Assembly: GCA_018398765.1 (NCBI GenBank)
Contig: JAHBMJ010001043.1
Span: 3,734-35,003, forward strand
DNA from: Chromera velia
Taxonomy: Eukaryota; Sar; Chromeraceae
Reading direction: 5' to 3'
DNA: 31,270 nt
Of the stretch, positions 1-10,324 are shown piece after piece. Numbering within the stretch: position 1 is the first letter of the stretch; each line of letters starts with the position of its first letter. The position numbers and the translations under genes are program-made. The notes beneath the pieces were generated by a model. It had not been told where the DNA came from, made no database searches, and saw nothing but the letters and a program-made list of their open reading frames with translations.

Positions 1-308
1 CCCCCCCCCCAATCTACCTGCTGCTCCGAGGTTGTGGAGACCCCAGAAAAAAAAAAGGAGAGAAAAGACCTGAGGAGAAAGGGACCAATGAACGAATCTG
101 CATTCTCTAATCCATTGATTCATTCTGCCTGTTTTTATCCGTATGTGCATAGCATAGCCCTTTCTTGAGCCATGCCAATTTCCATTCCAGCTTCCGATGA
201 GTTTTCTCCTCTGGGCTTTCCCCCTTCCCTTCCTTTCTTGCCTGCACGCCTCCCTCTATGTGGTCGTGTGTGCCCCCACAACTTTTCTCTTTTCTTATCT
301 GTTTTCTT

Positions 309-309
<1 letters not shown>

Positions 310-342
<33 letters not shown>
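310..342 (+). repeat. (TCTG)n microsatellite
   Basis: Perfect TCTG repeat directly upstream of a pyrimidine-rich acceptor, the first of many tetranucleotide arrays in the window. Confidence 0.95.
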
Positions 343-345
<3 letters not shown>

Positions 346-352
346 TCCTTGC

Positions 353-418
353 AGCGTTGACCTTACCCATGGCGGACGCTCACCGGATCAGCCTTACAGT
401 CAGCCTGAAAGTGGTGTC
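353..418 (+). other. candidate upstream exon, possibly TM9SF
   Basis: A (TCTG)n tract followed by TCTTCCTTGCAG makes a good acceptor ending at base 352. The following bases are open in two frames; one reads LPMADAHRISLTVSLKV before a possible GTGTCC donor. It could encode part of the TM9SF lumenal domain, but I see no convincing family motif, and the donor breaks the GTNNG pattern of the other introns. The rest of 1-947 shows no other coding signal. Confidence 0.25.
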
Positions 419-947
419 CAATCTCCTCGTCCATTCTCCCTTCCTTCCTTTCTTTTCTTCTGTCTTGTTCTTTGTGCCCATGCTGACAAAGGTGGAATGC
501 CGCGTGTGGCGCCGTCGTCATCTTTAGTGTCTCTCCTTGTCGACCTTGATGTGTCCGTTTTTGGCCTTTCTCTTTTTTTCGACCTCGTCACTATTCCGAG
601 AATGTGGTTTGAGGGCCTATTCCTTGATTCGATCACGTTGGTTTCTTTTTCTCTCTCTCTTGTTTGCATCCCCCTTCGTTCCTTCCCGTCTGGTCATCTA
701 CCTCCCCTCCCTTGGAATGAAGTGAAGTGACATGAAGTGAAGACAATACCAAGCAGACAGACAGACAGACAGACAGAAGTCAACAGACCTGTGCCGCACA
801 TGTAGATGGATCGACTGAAGTATGCCTGTATGGATGGATGGATGCATCTGCTGAGCATGCATTTATTTTCTGTATTTATTTAAATAAGAAAAAGGATGTC
901 TGTACGGATGGATGGATGCAGCTGCTGAGCAAGTGGCCCTCGGTCAG

Positions 948-1531
948 GTGCCCCCCCTTGTGATAAAAAAAGATCAGGAGACGGCGGACGTCTTCTTCAC
1001 TTACACCGTGACCTGGCAGGAGAATCCGGATGTCAGATGGGCAACGCGGTAAGTCTCCTCTTTCTCTCTCTCTCTATCTTTGCCTCTCTCAGTGTACGGG
1101 TGTCGTGTGAGGATGAGACGTGTTGCACACTGACTCAAAGATTGCTTTTGATGGGCCTCAGCAGAATACTGCCTGATTCATTTTGTAGTTTAGCCCGGAA
1201 GACTTTTCGGGCTGGCTGACGACTGCGCGAAGGCTCCCTGATGCATATTCCCTTCTAGTCCGCTACGTAAAAGGCATTTTGCCTGTCTATGTAGGTGGGC
1301 TTGCATGAATAACGAGAAGTGCGTGCATCATGTCATCTGATCCCGCATGAATAACGAGAAGTGCGTGCATCATGTCATCTGATCCCGACATCATGCCATA
1401 CCATGGAGTGGTTGATTGGATTATTCGTGTGCTTCCCTGTGTATTCGATCGAGTGTTTCCCTGTGAACTGCAGATGGGATCCTCTCCTGAAGACGGGAGA
1501 CCCTCCTCAGGTCTGTCTGTTTGATTTTCTG

Positions 1532-1562
<31 letters not shown>

Positions 1563-1570
1563 TTCTTTCT

Positions 1571-1602
<32 letters not shown>

Positions 1603-1789
1603 TTCCTTCCTTCCTTCTTTTCTTTCTTCCTTCCTTCCTTTCTTTCTTTCTTTCTTTCTTTTTTTCTTTCTTTCTTTCTTTTTTTCTTTGTTTCTTTTTT
1701 TTTTTTTCGTTCTTACTTTCTGTCTATCGTTCCTTCGTTCTTTCCTTCCTTCTTTCTTTGTTTTTTTTTTTTTTCGTTCTTTCTTTCCG

Positions 1790-1821
<32 letters not shown>

Positions 1822-4800
1822 TTCTTTCTTTCTTCCTTTCTTCCTTTCTTCCTTTCTTCCTTTCTTCCTTCCTTCCTTTCTTTCTTTCTTTCTTTCTTTC
1901 GGTCTTTCTTTCTGGCTCCAGGCCTCCATCTCTGTCTGCAGCCTGTGTATGCGACTGCATGTCTCTTTTTCTCACCCGACGGTCTTCTCTCTGTTGGGTC
2001 TGTTGTTCTGTCCTCTCTCTACTGTAGTCCCGCACGCTTATGTTCATTGCGTCGAAAGAGACACAATTTCATTATCTCTATTGTTTTGACAGCACAACTC
2101 TTGTTTGTTCTCTCCCGATTGAGTGCCTGCCTGCCTCCCTGCAGATCCACTGGTTCTCTATCGTGTATTCTCTGATGGTGGTCTTCTTCCTCTCTGGGAT
2201 GGTCGCGATGATTCTCCTCCGGACTCTCTTGAGAGACATCGCCAGGTATAACGACCTGGACAACGTCGAGGAGGCCCAGGAGGAGTCGGGGTGGAAACTG
2301 GTGCATGCAGACGTGTTCAGAAAACCGAATTACTTTACATTCCTCTGCACCTGCGTTGGGTCTGGCACGCAAATCGGAGGGATGCTTCTGATCACCATCG
2401 GGCTCTCTGCCATCGGCCTCTTCTCGCCTGCAGTGAGAGGCACACTCCTACAGGTCGGTCTTTCCTTCCTTATTTTGTCCTTCGCTCATCTCATCCTTCT
2501 TCTGCTTCTTCTTCTTTCCAGAAAAGAGATTGTGCAGTCAGGAGGGCACTCCCACAGGTTTTTCGTTCTTTTCTTTTTCACTGTAGGGGGAAAAGCGCAA
2601 AGAAAGAAAACTCCTCCTTCCAGTTGGCGCAGAAAGAAAGAACACTGGAAGACGTCGAGTGGGGGGACCAGTTGACTGGGCTTCCTACCATACGTTCGAC
2701 TAGTGGATGGGGCTGGGGGTCTGCTTGGGTGTTTGGCCTTTGTTTGTCTATTTCTCGGTAGGGTGCGGGAACAGTTCGATTACTTTTTCTCCCTCCAACT
2801 TTGCCATGGGGGTCATGGTGAGTGACGAGATCTGAAAGTGGGGAACTGCGAAAGACCGCATGGCAGATGAATGACACATCACTCACCTTCCTTCCTTCCT
2901 GGTTTTTTTTGTGGGTGGTGCTGCAGGGCGCGTTGATGCTGTTCGCTTTCTGCGGATTTCCCGCTGGTTATGTCGCAGCCAGGTGAGTGGACACTGCAGT
3001 CGCCGGAGTGGAATGGTCGGAGTTTGGACTAGAAGGATTGTCTGTCCAGATCTCCTGTCACTGTCCAGATCTCCTGTCACTGTCCAGATCTCTGTCATTC
3101 GTGCTGCATTAAAAATGTCCCTTCCGCGTAAGAAAAATGCGGGACAGAGACGCACAAAACTTTTGGGCAAAGAAGCGCTGCAGGGTTGTGGAATAATAGA
3201 AAGAGGTTATCTTTTTTACCTCATTACGTTTTTCTTTTAAATGTCATTCGGGTAAGGCCATGCGGCCGTGGCGGCTCCTGCTTCCTCCTTGTTGCCTCCT
3301 TCAAAATAAAAGAAAGCGACTCTGCAGCTGGGTGCAAAAGAAGCTGAGGATGTACCAGTGTGTGTTCATTTTCCTTTATTTATTTACTTGCGTGCTTGTT
3401 GGCAGGTTTTGCAAGTTGTACGCAGAGGACATCAACGTACGATCGGTGAAGATCACCTTGTACACGTCGTTGGTGTTTCCGGGACTGGCGTTCTTTGTGT
3501 TCTTCATGCTGAACCTGGCACTCTCATACGAAGGGGCGTCGAATGCGGTAGGTCGGTTGGTGTGGTTGTTTGTTTGTTTGCTGGTGTGGTGAAACTGAGG
3601 GGGGNNGGGGGGGGGGGGGTTCCTCCTGGGCCACCAATCTCCATCACCTTGTTCTATGCTCCTCCACACACTTTCTTTCTCTTTCGCCCCAGTGCCTGCA
3701 CGTTGAACCGTGCGGGTGGGTCTCGTGCGCGCAGTGTGTACACACACAGAGGCTTCATTCAGAGTGTGTGCAAAAGAGACACACAAAAGGAGAGATTTTT
3801 GAATTGGTTCTCCATTCGCACATTCTGCTGGGCTTTCCTCATTTTGTTCTTTCGGTTCTTTGGTGTTGCAGGTCCACTTCAGCACCTTGTTCCTCCTCCT
3901 GGTCACCTGGCTGGGGATCTCCACCCCTCTTGTCTTCATGGTCAGACGTGTATGCAGCGAGGAAGGGGGGAAGGAGGAAGAAAGAAAATGCCACACAGAT
4001 CGATCGATCGATCGATCGATCGATGCAACAAACACTCGACAGTCATGTCTCGAGAGATCCGATCCGTATGTCTCGTTTTAGATCTCTTTTGGGAAGGGAA
4101 ACGGCGCGGCGTTGTTGGTCGTCTCTGTCTGTCTGCGTTTTAGTTGTTTATGATCGCAGACAGACGTAAGTAAGGAGAGAGGGAGGCGTTGAAGCAGGGA
4201 GGTCCATGTAGGGAGGGAGGGAAAGGCAGGAGGGAAGGAGTGAAGGAAGGAAGACAGAAGAAAAAGCGCGTCCATGCATCGAGAGGCCCCGGGACCTCCC
4301 TCCTTTCCTCCCTGCCTGCCTGCCTGTATTGTATTGGATTGGATGGCGTGTGTGTGGTGTCTACCGACAGTCTGCGAAACAGGGGACGTGATTGATTGAT
4401 TGATTGACTGGTTGATTGATTGACTGATTGATTAAGTGACTTTTGAGTGACATGCTAGACCACTCTTCTCATGTGACTGAAAACTTCATCAACTTGTGTG
4501 TGTGGGTGTGCGTGCAGGGAAGCTACTTTGGATTTAGACCCGAGCCCATCTCCCTTCCGGTGCGCACAAATCAAATACCCCGACAAATTCCGGTCAGCCA
4601 ATCCAGGGACTGAACGCATGCATGCATGAATGCATCTCATGATGCAGACACACCAATCGTTTTCATGGTTCTACCAGCCGAGTGCGAGCACGAGTTTTCA
4701 GTTTTGTGTGCACGGGGGAGTGCAACAACTTGTTTCACATGAGGCGTATTCCATGAAAATTCACAGCCCCTTCATGCTACTGCTCGCACCTTTTCCACAC

Positions 4801-4875
4801 GGACGGAAAAAGCGAAATCCCCCCCCCCCCTCCTTGAAATGTCAATGCCCCTCTGTGACTTTTCGAAAAATCGTG

Positions 4876-4933
<58 letters not shown>

Positions 4934-6591
4934 GCCCAAAGCATCATCACACACCCCATCATCACGTCCTTGATTGGGGGTCTTCTGCCTTACGGGTCTG
5001 TCTTTTCTTTTCTTTTCTGTTCTTTTTTTGTGGACGGTGTGCCTGCCAGGTCTCTCTGTACTGTTCTTTTCCCCCTCTTTTTCTTCGTTGTCTACATTTG
5101 TCGGTCTGCCAGCGCTTTTTTCTGTATGCAGTCTGAGTTGATGTATGTAGTGAGGGTTTGCCTTTCTTTGTCTCTATTTGATCTGCGTTAAATTGAAGAG
5201 CTTCTTGGGCACGCTGGTCGGTCGGAAGAGAACGAACATATTTCTTTCAGGGCGCGTTGTTTCAGTTCAGTGCACTGCGGTGGGGATGAACCAGCACGGT
5301 GAAGGAGAATCATGAAACCATTTCCCGAATCAATCATTTTTTTGAAGAGAAAAAGCAGAGCTAGCGTGACTCACGATGCATATATCTATGCATGTCGGCG
5401 GAAACCGGCACTGTTCAGGGTGTGACAGGAGGCCAGAAGCTCAGAAATGAACAAAAAAGATGCTCATCTCCATAGGTGGTTTTGATTTGCTTTTCCTTTT
5501 GTTGCTATCTCGCAGGGCTGCGTTTACCGAACTGTTCTTCATCATGCAAAGCGTGTGGCACCACCAGTACTACTACTTCTTTGGCTTCCTGGCCCTCACA
5601 GTCATCATTGTGGGCATCACGTGCGCTGAAATCTCCATTAGCTTTGCTTACTTTCAGTTGGTCGGGTCAGTTGCGACAGAAAAAATGATTGGTTGCCTTT
5701 TCGTTTCAATTCTTCGTGCCTCCGTTCGATCGCCTGCTTTGTTTTTGTTGCAAAGAGTACGGTCTTCTCGCACGGCATCTTTTTCTACAGAGGGAAGCCT
5801 TGCATGCCTGTGAGTTGTTGGAGTTCTCTCTCTCCTTTTGTCTCTCGTTTCCGCCTTCTCCCGCAGCTCGATTTTTCTTCACTACTCTCTAAAATGTATT
5901 CCCGTCTCCATTCCTTCTGTGCCTGCCTGATCCCTCCCGCATTTCTCTCTCTCCTCGTTTTCCTTCATGCATTTTCCTTCCTTCCTTCCTTCCTTCCTTC
6001 CTTCCTTCCCTCCTTCCTTCCTTCCCTCCTTCCTTCCTTCCTTCCTTCCTTCCCTCCTTCCTTCCTTCCCTCCTTCCTTCCTTCCCTCCCTTCCTTCCTT
6101 TCTTCCTTCCTTCCTCCCCTTCTTCCTTCCTTCCTTCCTTCCTTCCCTCCTTCCTTCCCTCCTTCCTTCCTTCCTTCCCTCCTTCCTTCCTTCCTTCCTT
6201 CCTTCCTTCCCTCCTTCCTTCCTTCCCTCCTTCCTTCCTTCCCTCCTTCCTTCCTTCCTTCCTTCCTTCCTTCCCTCCTTCCTTCCTTCCTGCCTGCCTG
6301 CCTGCCTGCCTGCTTGAGAGGGAGCGTGCGTGCAGAGAGGACTACAACTGGTGGTGGCGATCCTTCATGGCGTCGGCAACGAGCGGTCTCCACGTTTTCC
6401 TTTACGCCATCTTGTACTTCTCCAAGTCAGTCAGTCAATCAATCAATCAATCAATCAATCAGTCAGTCAGTCAGTCAGTCAGTCAATGAGCAGGCCGGCT
6501 TGGGTTTTTTCTCGTCTTGGAGCCTTTCCTGATTGGCACTCACGCACTCTCTCACTCTGTATTTGTGCACTTACCACTTATCCACTCATTC

Positions 6592-6630
<39 letters not shown>

Positions 6631-6643
6631 GTGCGTGCGTGCG

Positions 6644-6674
<31 letters not shown>

Positions 6675-7007
6675 TGGTTGCCTTGAATATTCGGCATTCC
6701 AATCAGAATCTACGCTCTTTAGGTCTACACGCGGTGCATGGGACGTCATCTCGTTGTTTGTTGTGTTGTGTTGAGATGCAGCCTGAAGATCACCAGGGTG
6801 GTTTCTTCTTGTCTTTATTTTGGCTACATGTTCCTCTTCTCCACAGCCTTTGGGCTCTTCACAGGTTGGTAGATTGGTTTAGGGCGGAAGGGACACAAGG
6901 CCCCCTTTTTCTCAGGGATCTCCTCTCTCTCCCTTTCTTTCTCTCTCTCTCTGCGTGTGTGCGTGCGTGTGTGTGTGTGTGTGTGTGTGTGCATGTGTGT
7001 GTGTGTG

Positions 7008-7041
<34 letters not shown>

Positions 7042-7098
7042 GTGTGTGTGCGTGAGAGAGAGAGAGAGAGTGTGTGTGTGTGTCTGTCTGTCTGTCTG

Positions 7099-7148
<50 letters not shown>

Positions 7149-7263
7149 TGTGGCTTTGTGTCTCATAAAATGTTATGTTTTGTGTTGTTTTTCAGGGGCG
7201 GTCGGGTTCATCTCGACGTTCATCTTTGTCAGAGCCATCTACGGTTCCATCAAAATCGACTGA
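948..7263 (+). CDS. TM9SF: TM9SF / nonaspanin (EMP70) family membrane protein, 5'-partial, 12 exons
   Basis: Exons, built by hand from splice sites and phase: 948-1048, 1474-1510, 2145-2453, 2927-2982, 3406-3547, 3872-3940, 4518-4592, 4934-4995, 5516-5665, 6336-6425, 6782-6864, 7196-7263. They sum to 1242 nt (413 residues plus TGA) with every phase agreeing. Family landmarks run in order: DVRWATRWD before the first membrane helix, [64 protein letters not shown] and [10 protein letters not shown]. The end KID fits the family's KxD/E COPI-binding signal. Relatives have about 600-660 residues, nine C-terminal helices and a large lumenal N-terminal domain, so roughly 230 N-terminal residues are missing here, upstream or unrecognised. 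Family members are Golgi/endosomal proteins that help membrane-protein sorting. The best match is the TM9SF2/4 type. The first exon may start near 920 rather than 948. Confidence 0.95.
1303..1386. repeat. exact 42-base tandem duplication
   Basis: Two identical 42-base units (1303-1344 and 1345-1386), each starting GCATGAATAACGAGAAG and ending TCTGATCCC, lie head to tail in TM9SF intron 1. No difference between copies was seen, so the duplication is recent or is an assembly artefact. Confidence 0.95.
1527..1914 (+). repeat. (TTTC)n/(CCTT)n pyrimidine tract in TM9SF intron 2
   Basis: About 390 bases of almost pure pyrimidine on the plus strand, built from TTTC and CCTT units with poly-T interruptions. 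It fills most of the intron between the exons ending at 1510 and starting at 2145. Open frames here encode only Phe/Leu/Ser runs or, on the other strand, Lys/Arg/Glu runs, and are not genes. Confidence 0.95.
3042..3098. repeat. 19-base tandem repeat, about three copies
   Basis: The unit CTGTCCAGATCTCCTGTCA is repeated at 3042, 3061 and 3080, the last copy diverging at its end. It lies in TM9SF intron 4. Confidence 0.9.
3605..3606. other. two unresolved bases (N) in a poly-G run
   Basis: Two N in a run of G in TM9SF intron 5. They do not affect the exon calls on either side (3406-3547 and 3872-3940). Confidence 0.99.
4004..4024. repeat. (GATC)n microsatellite
   Basis: GATC repeat in TM9SF intron 6. 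A second GATC run starts at 7262, overlapping the TM9SF stop codon. Confidence 0.95.
4391..4432 (+). repeat. (TTGA)n microsatellite
   Basis: TGATTGATTGATTGACTGG-type repeat in TM9SF intron 6, slightly degenerate. Confidence 0.9.
4875..4933 (+). repeat. (CT)n(GT)n compound repeat forming the exon 8 acceptor
   Basis: A CT run passes directly into a GT run that ends in GCAG, the acceptor of TM9SF exon 8 (4934). The microsatellite therefore occupies the position of the polypyrimidine tract. The same design recurs on the minus strand before the exon starting at 25449. Confidence 0.95.
5970..6315 (+). repeat. (CCTT)n/(CCCT)n tract, then (TGCC)n, in TM9SF intron 9
   Basis: About 320 bases of CCTT units interspersed with CCCT, then a TGCC run, upstream of the acceptor at 6335. 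Pure pyrimidine on the sense strand. Confidence 0.95.
6426..6486 (+). repeat. (GTCA)n/(ATCA)n array beginning at a splice donor
   Basis: The TM9SF exon 10 donor (GTCAGT at 6426) is the first unit of a GTCA/ATCA array of about 60 bases. Every GTCAGT in the array is a potential donor. Confidence 0.9.
6600..6674 (+). repeat. (CT)n(GTGC)n(GT)n compound repeat in TM9SF intron 10
   Basis: CT run followed by GTGC and GT runs, sense strand of TM9SF. Confidence 0.95.
6920..7152 (+). repeat. (CT)n/(GT)n/(GA)n/(GTCT)n compound repeat in TM9SF intron 11
   Basis: A 230-base mosaic of CT, GT, GA, GTCT and TCTCTG units between exons 11 and 12. Cysteine/valine-rich open frames through it are artefacts. Confidence 0.95.
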
Positions 7264-8290
7264 TCGATCGATCGATCGAAAGCCTGGCTGCGTGCGTGCC
7301 TGCCTGCCTGCCTGCCTGCCAAGTCAGTGCTAGTGGTTGGAAAGAGGGTGGGAGGGTTCGAGAGGCATCGCGAAGGATGGAGACGGTCCGGAGTGCCACC
7401 AATCTTGCCGCCTCACTCGGTACTTTTTGGGTCTCTCGACGGATGGATCAGCTGCGAGGCCCTCCCTCCTATATCTCCCCAACTCTCTACGAGTTGTCTG
7501 GAAGAGGTCTGAAGAGAAACGTTGAGAGAAAGGTTTCCTTTCTAAAATACTAATTCAAATTCTTAGACTCATGACGTCTTGATAAATCCGGTTCTGGTGA
7601 ATCCTAGGGTGAATCGATCCCTCGCAGTGGCTCGCAGTGATTAAAGTTATTTGAAGCTCACATGCAAGCAAGTTGAAGTGGTGCAAGGACTTCTAAAATT
7701 TATAAGTATACATAGAACTGGCTCTTTAAAAGAAAAACTTGGGGGGAAAAATGATGTTCATGATACATGCAGTTCATCCTAGAGTTCATCCACATTGTTC
7801 TGATATATTCTGGTACCGCGGGAAAACCCAAATCTACACTCGCGAATTTACCGTCAAAACATTAATCATATCTTATTTTAATTCACATTGATTGCATGAT
7901 GGACAGGTTCCGCACTAGGCCTTCCCGTTATGATCATTTGTTGCCAGGGTCAGCAGGGCAGAGCGTTTCTCAGCTAGGCTAAGAAAACATATAATTGTTA
8001 CAAAATGTAAAATCATCACTCTTATAGGATTAACTAGAGGATTGAGTGGAATTTAAAAGTTTTTCCTTAAATTTTTAAAGTAATATATACTTAAGTTGAT
8101 AACTTCTATATTTTTATCACGCATTTAAATTTTTAAACTTTCAACGGCACCTAGAACGGCACTTCAAATTCTTATTATCCGCAGAGCCAACACTTTCTAA
8201 ACAACTTTTATGTTTTTTGTATATCGTATTTCTAATATTTTCACATATTCCGGACATGCATCCTATATAAAAAATTATAAGACTAGGTAT
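7264..8290. other. intergenic: TM9SF downstream region and AT-rich island
   Basis: Just after the TM9SF stop there are short GATC and TGCC runs. From about 7545 to 8290 base composition changes sharply to AT-rich, unlike the pyrimidine repeats and exons around it. No coding region, RNA gene or terminal repeat was seen in it. Comparable AT-rich islands lie at about 15640-16480 and 28190-28802. Confidence 0.7.
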
Positions 8291-8858
8291 AAGAAAGAAG
8301 AAGAAAACAAAAAAAAAAGAAAAATTCTATGAAAGATTAACACATGCGCAACAAAAACAGAAAAGAAAGGAAGGAACGAATGAATGAATGAAGTAGAATG
8401 AAACAATGAAAAAAGAGAGCAAATTAAAACGAAAGAAGACGAATTTTAAAGGAAACGAAAAAAAGAAACATGTCAACACAAATTTAATGAAAGAAAGCAA
8501 GCAAGCAAACAAACGAACGAAGGAAGGAAGGAAGGAAGGAAGGAAAGAAAGAAAGAAAAGAAAGCAACAAAAGAAAGAAAGAAAACAAACAAAGCAGGAA
8601 GGAAGGAAGGAAGGAGGGAAGAAAGCAAAAAGGAAAACAAAGAAAGACCAAAAGAAAGAAAGAAAGAAAAGAAAAGAAAAGAAAGAAAGACAAGAAAGCA
8701 ACAAAAGAAAAAAAGAAAACAAACAAAAAAAGCAGGAAGGAAGGAAGGAAGGAAGGAACAAACAAAGGAAGAAAGAAGAAAAAGGATGAAAAGTTAACAA
8801 AGAAAAGAAAGAAGAGAAGGAAGGAAGGAAGGAAGGAAGGAAGGAAGGAAGGGAAGGA

Positions 8859-8894
<36 letters not shown>

Positions 8895-9028
8895 AGAAAA
8901 AATTAAGGATGGAAAGGTAACAAAGGAAAAAAAGGGAAGGAAGGAAAAAAGAAAGCAAAAACGAAAGGAAAGGAAAGAATGACAAAAAGAAAGCAAGCAA
9001 GCAAGGAAGGAAGGAAAGAGAGAAAGAA

Positions 9029-9075
<47 letters not shown>

Positions 9076-9089
9076 GAAGGAAGGAAGGA

Positions 9090-9124
<35 letters not shown>

Positions 9125-9165
9125 GAAGGAAGGAAGAACGAAAGGAAAGCAGGAAGACAAGGAGG
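8290..9165 (-). repeat. purine-rich (GAAA)n/(GGAA)n tract
   Basis: Purine-rich on the plus strand with GAAA, GGAA and occasional GCAA units; densest from about 8515 to 9165. On the minus strand, the sense strand of DAD1, it is the same TTTC/TTCC pyrimidine repeat seen in the plus-strand gene. It lies 3' of DAD1 and could be transcribed with it. Lys/Arg/Glu-rich frames here are artefacts. Confidence 0.9.
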
Positions 9166-9365
9166 CAGTGACAGGGAGAAACGCGAGAAAGAGAAAGATA
9201 CAGACAGCGAGACAGACTGACGGATTACATATTCTTTGTTTTTCTCTTTCGCTTCTCTTGACTCATTGTCAAGCGAGACAAAAGCACGAGCAAATGGACC
9301 CACAAACACATCAGCAAATTCATTTTCATACCCACACCGCTCACGCAGAGAAACATGAACACACG

Positions 9366-9367
<2 letters not shown>

Positions 9368-9414
<47 letters not shown>
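9368..9414. repeat. (CA)n(CG)n alternating purine-pyrimidine repeat
   Basis: A CA run passing into a CG run, alternating purine and pyrimidine throughout. Such sequence can adopt left-handed DNA in principle. It lies 3' of DAD1. Bases 9415-9779 hold no recognisable feature. Confidence 0.9.
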
Positions 9415-9417
<3 letters not shown>

Positions 9418-9779
9418 CGCGGGCGGGTACTCAAAGGGACTGGGGCAAAGGAAAGACGGACGAAAGACGGGGAAAGATTGCTACGTGGGCAGATCTCAAT
9501 GCAGATGGATCGGGAGACAGGGAGAGGAGACGAAGAAAAACACAGACGATGTGAGTCACGTGAGAGTCAGCCAGAAGAAAGACAAATATTGGATGTTGAG
9601 GGGCATATTGGCGAATCAGAAGCAATCGCCCAACACATGGATGTGTTTGTGGGCTATGACGGTTTGGGACTGAAACATGCGAAAGATCCTTTTAAATTCA
9701 CTGTTGGTAATGTTTTTCGAAGTCCGCCTACAGCAAAGCTATCGATACCTTTTTTCTGCATGGCCAGATTGCTGGACGT

Positions 9780-10324
9780 TCATCCGATGAAGTTAAACAC
9801 CGCAAAATGCAAAAGGAAGTTGGCCAGGAGGAAGTCCGCAAAGGCGCGTTCTTGGGACACGTTGAAGACGGAGGGATTTTGTATTTGTGACCGAAGGCAC
9901 ACTGCAAATCAGCGGGGGAGAGCAAAAACGGTATAGTAGACAGCAAAAACGTTATAGTAGAAAAAAGTGGCATGGTGTGTGTGGGGGAGACTCACACAGA
10001 TAAATTGAGAAAGGGGAACCAAACCCCCACCTCACAAGGAGACGGCAAGCTGATGCCTGCTCCCTATTAAAAGAAATATGAGAAGCAAAATGAATGTCTT
10101 CGCGAACCTGTCAAGACTCCCGTCCCGAGGCAAGAGAACACCCCGGCCAGAAAGGACTCATACGGATAAACGCCAGCCAGAACCATGTACCCGATCTGCA
10201 TTGTCCCTGTGAGTGCGAGGAAGACAAGGAAGGTGTCAAGGAGCTTGATCCTTCCAGGCGTCTCCGACAAATACCGACTCCATCCCTCTAGGCCGAGGTC
10301 CTTCACTATTTCCACTGCCTGCAT
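9780..10324 (-). CDS. DAD1: DAD1 / Ost2, oligosaccharyltransferase subunit
   Basis: Two exons, 10324-10108 and 9901-9780 on the minus strand, encode 112 residues plus TGA, close to the usual length of about 113. DAD1 is a small ER membrane subunit of the oligosaccharyltransferase complex, which transfers glycans to asparagines of nascent proteins. Diagnostic stretches are [13 protein letters not shown] (residues 18-30), a hydrophobic segment ending in [11 protein letters not shown], and the C-terminal block [11 protein letters not shown] followed by FNFIG at the very end. Three hydrophobic segments are visible. The intron splits codon 73 after one base; donor GTTCGC, acceptor TTTGCAG. The start is the first ATG, 29 codons before the conserved KLLD. 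It is divergent from TIM17 and convergent with TM9SF. Confidence 0.97.
9921..9961 (-). repeat. duplicated 20-base element in the DAD1 intron, candidate branch point
   Basis: The 20-base sequence AGCAAAAACGGTATAGTAGA at 9921 recurs at 9942 with one change. Read on the DAD1 sense strand, each copy gives CTACTATA followed by pyrimidines, 20-60 bases before the acceptor. That resembles a branch point plus polypyrimidine tract, present twice. The repeat is seen; the role is inferred. Confidence 0.6.

Noticed and set aside
1361-2089. Long frames of Phe/Leu/Ser (plus) and Lys/Arg/Glu (minus) across repeats here and at 5693-6532, 8327-9396 and 12931-13681
   Set aside because: They are translations of TTTC/CCTT/GAAA arrays, lie in introns or intergenic repeats, and have no protein-like composition.
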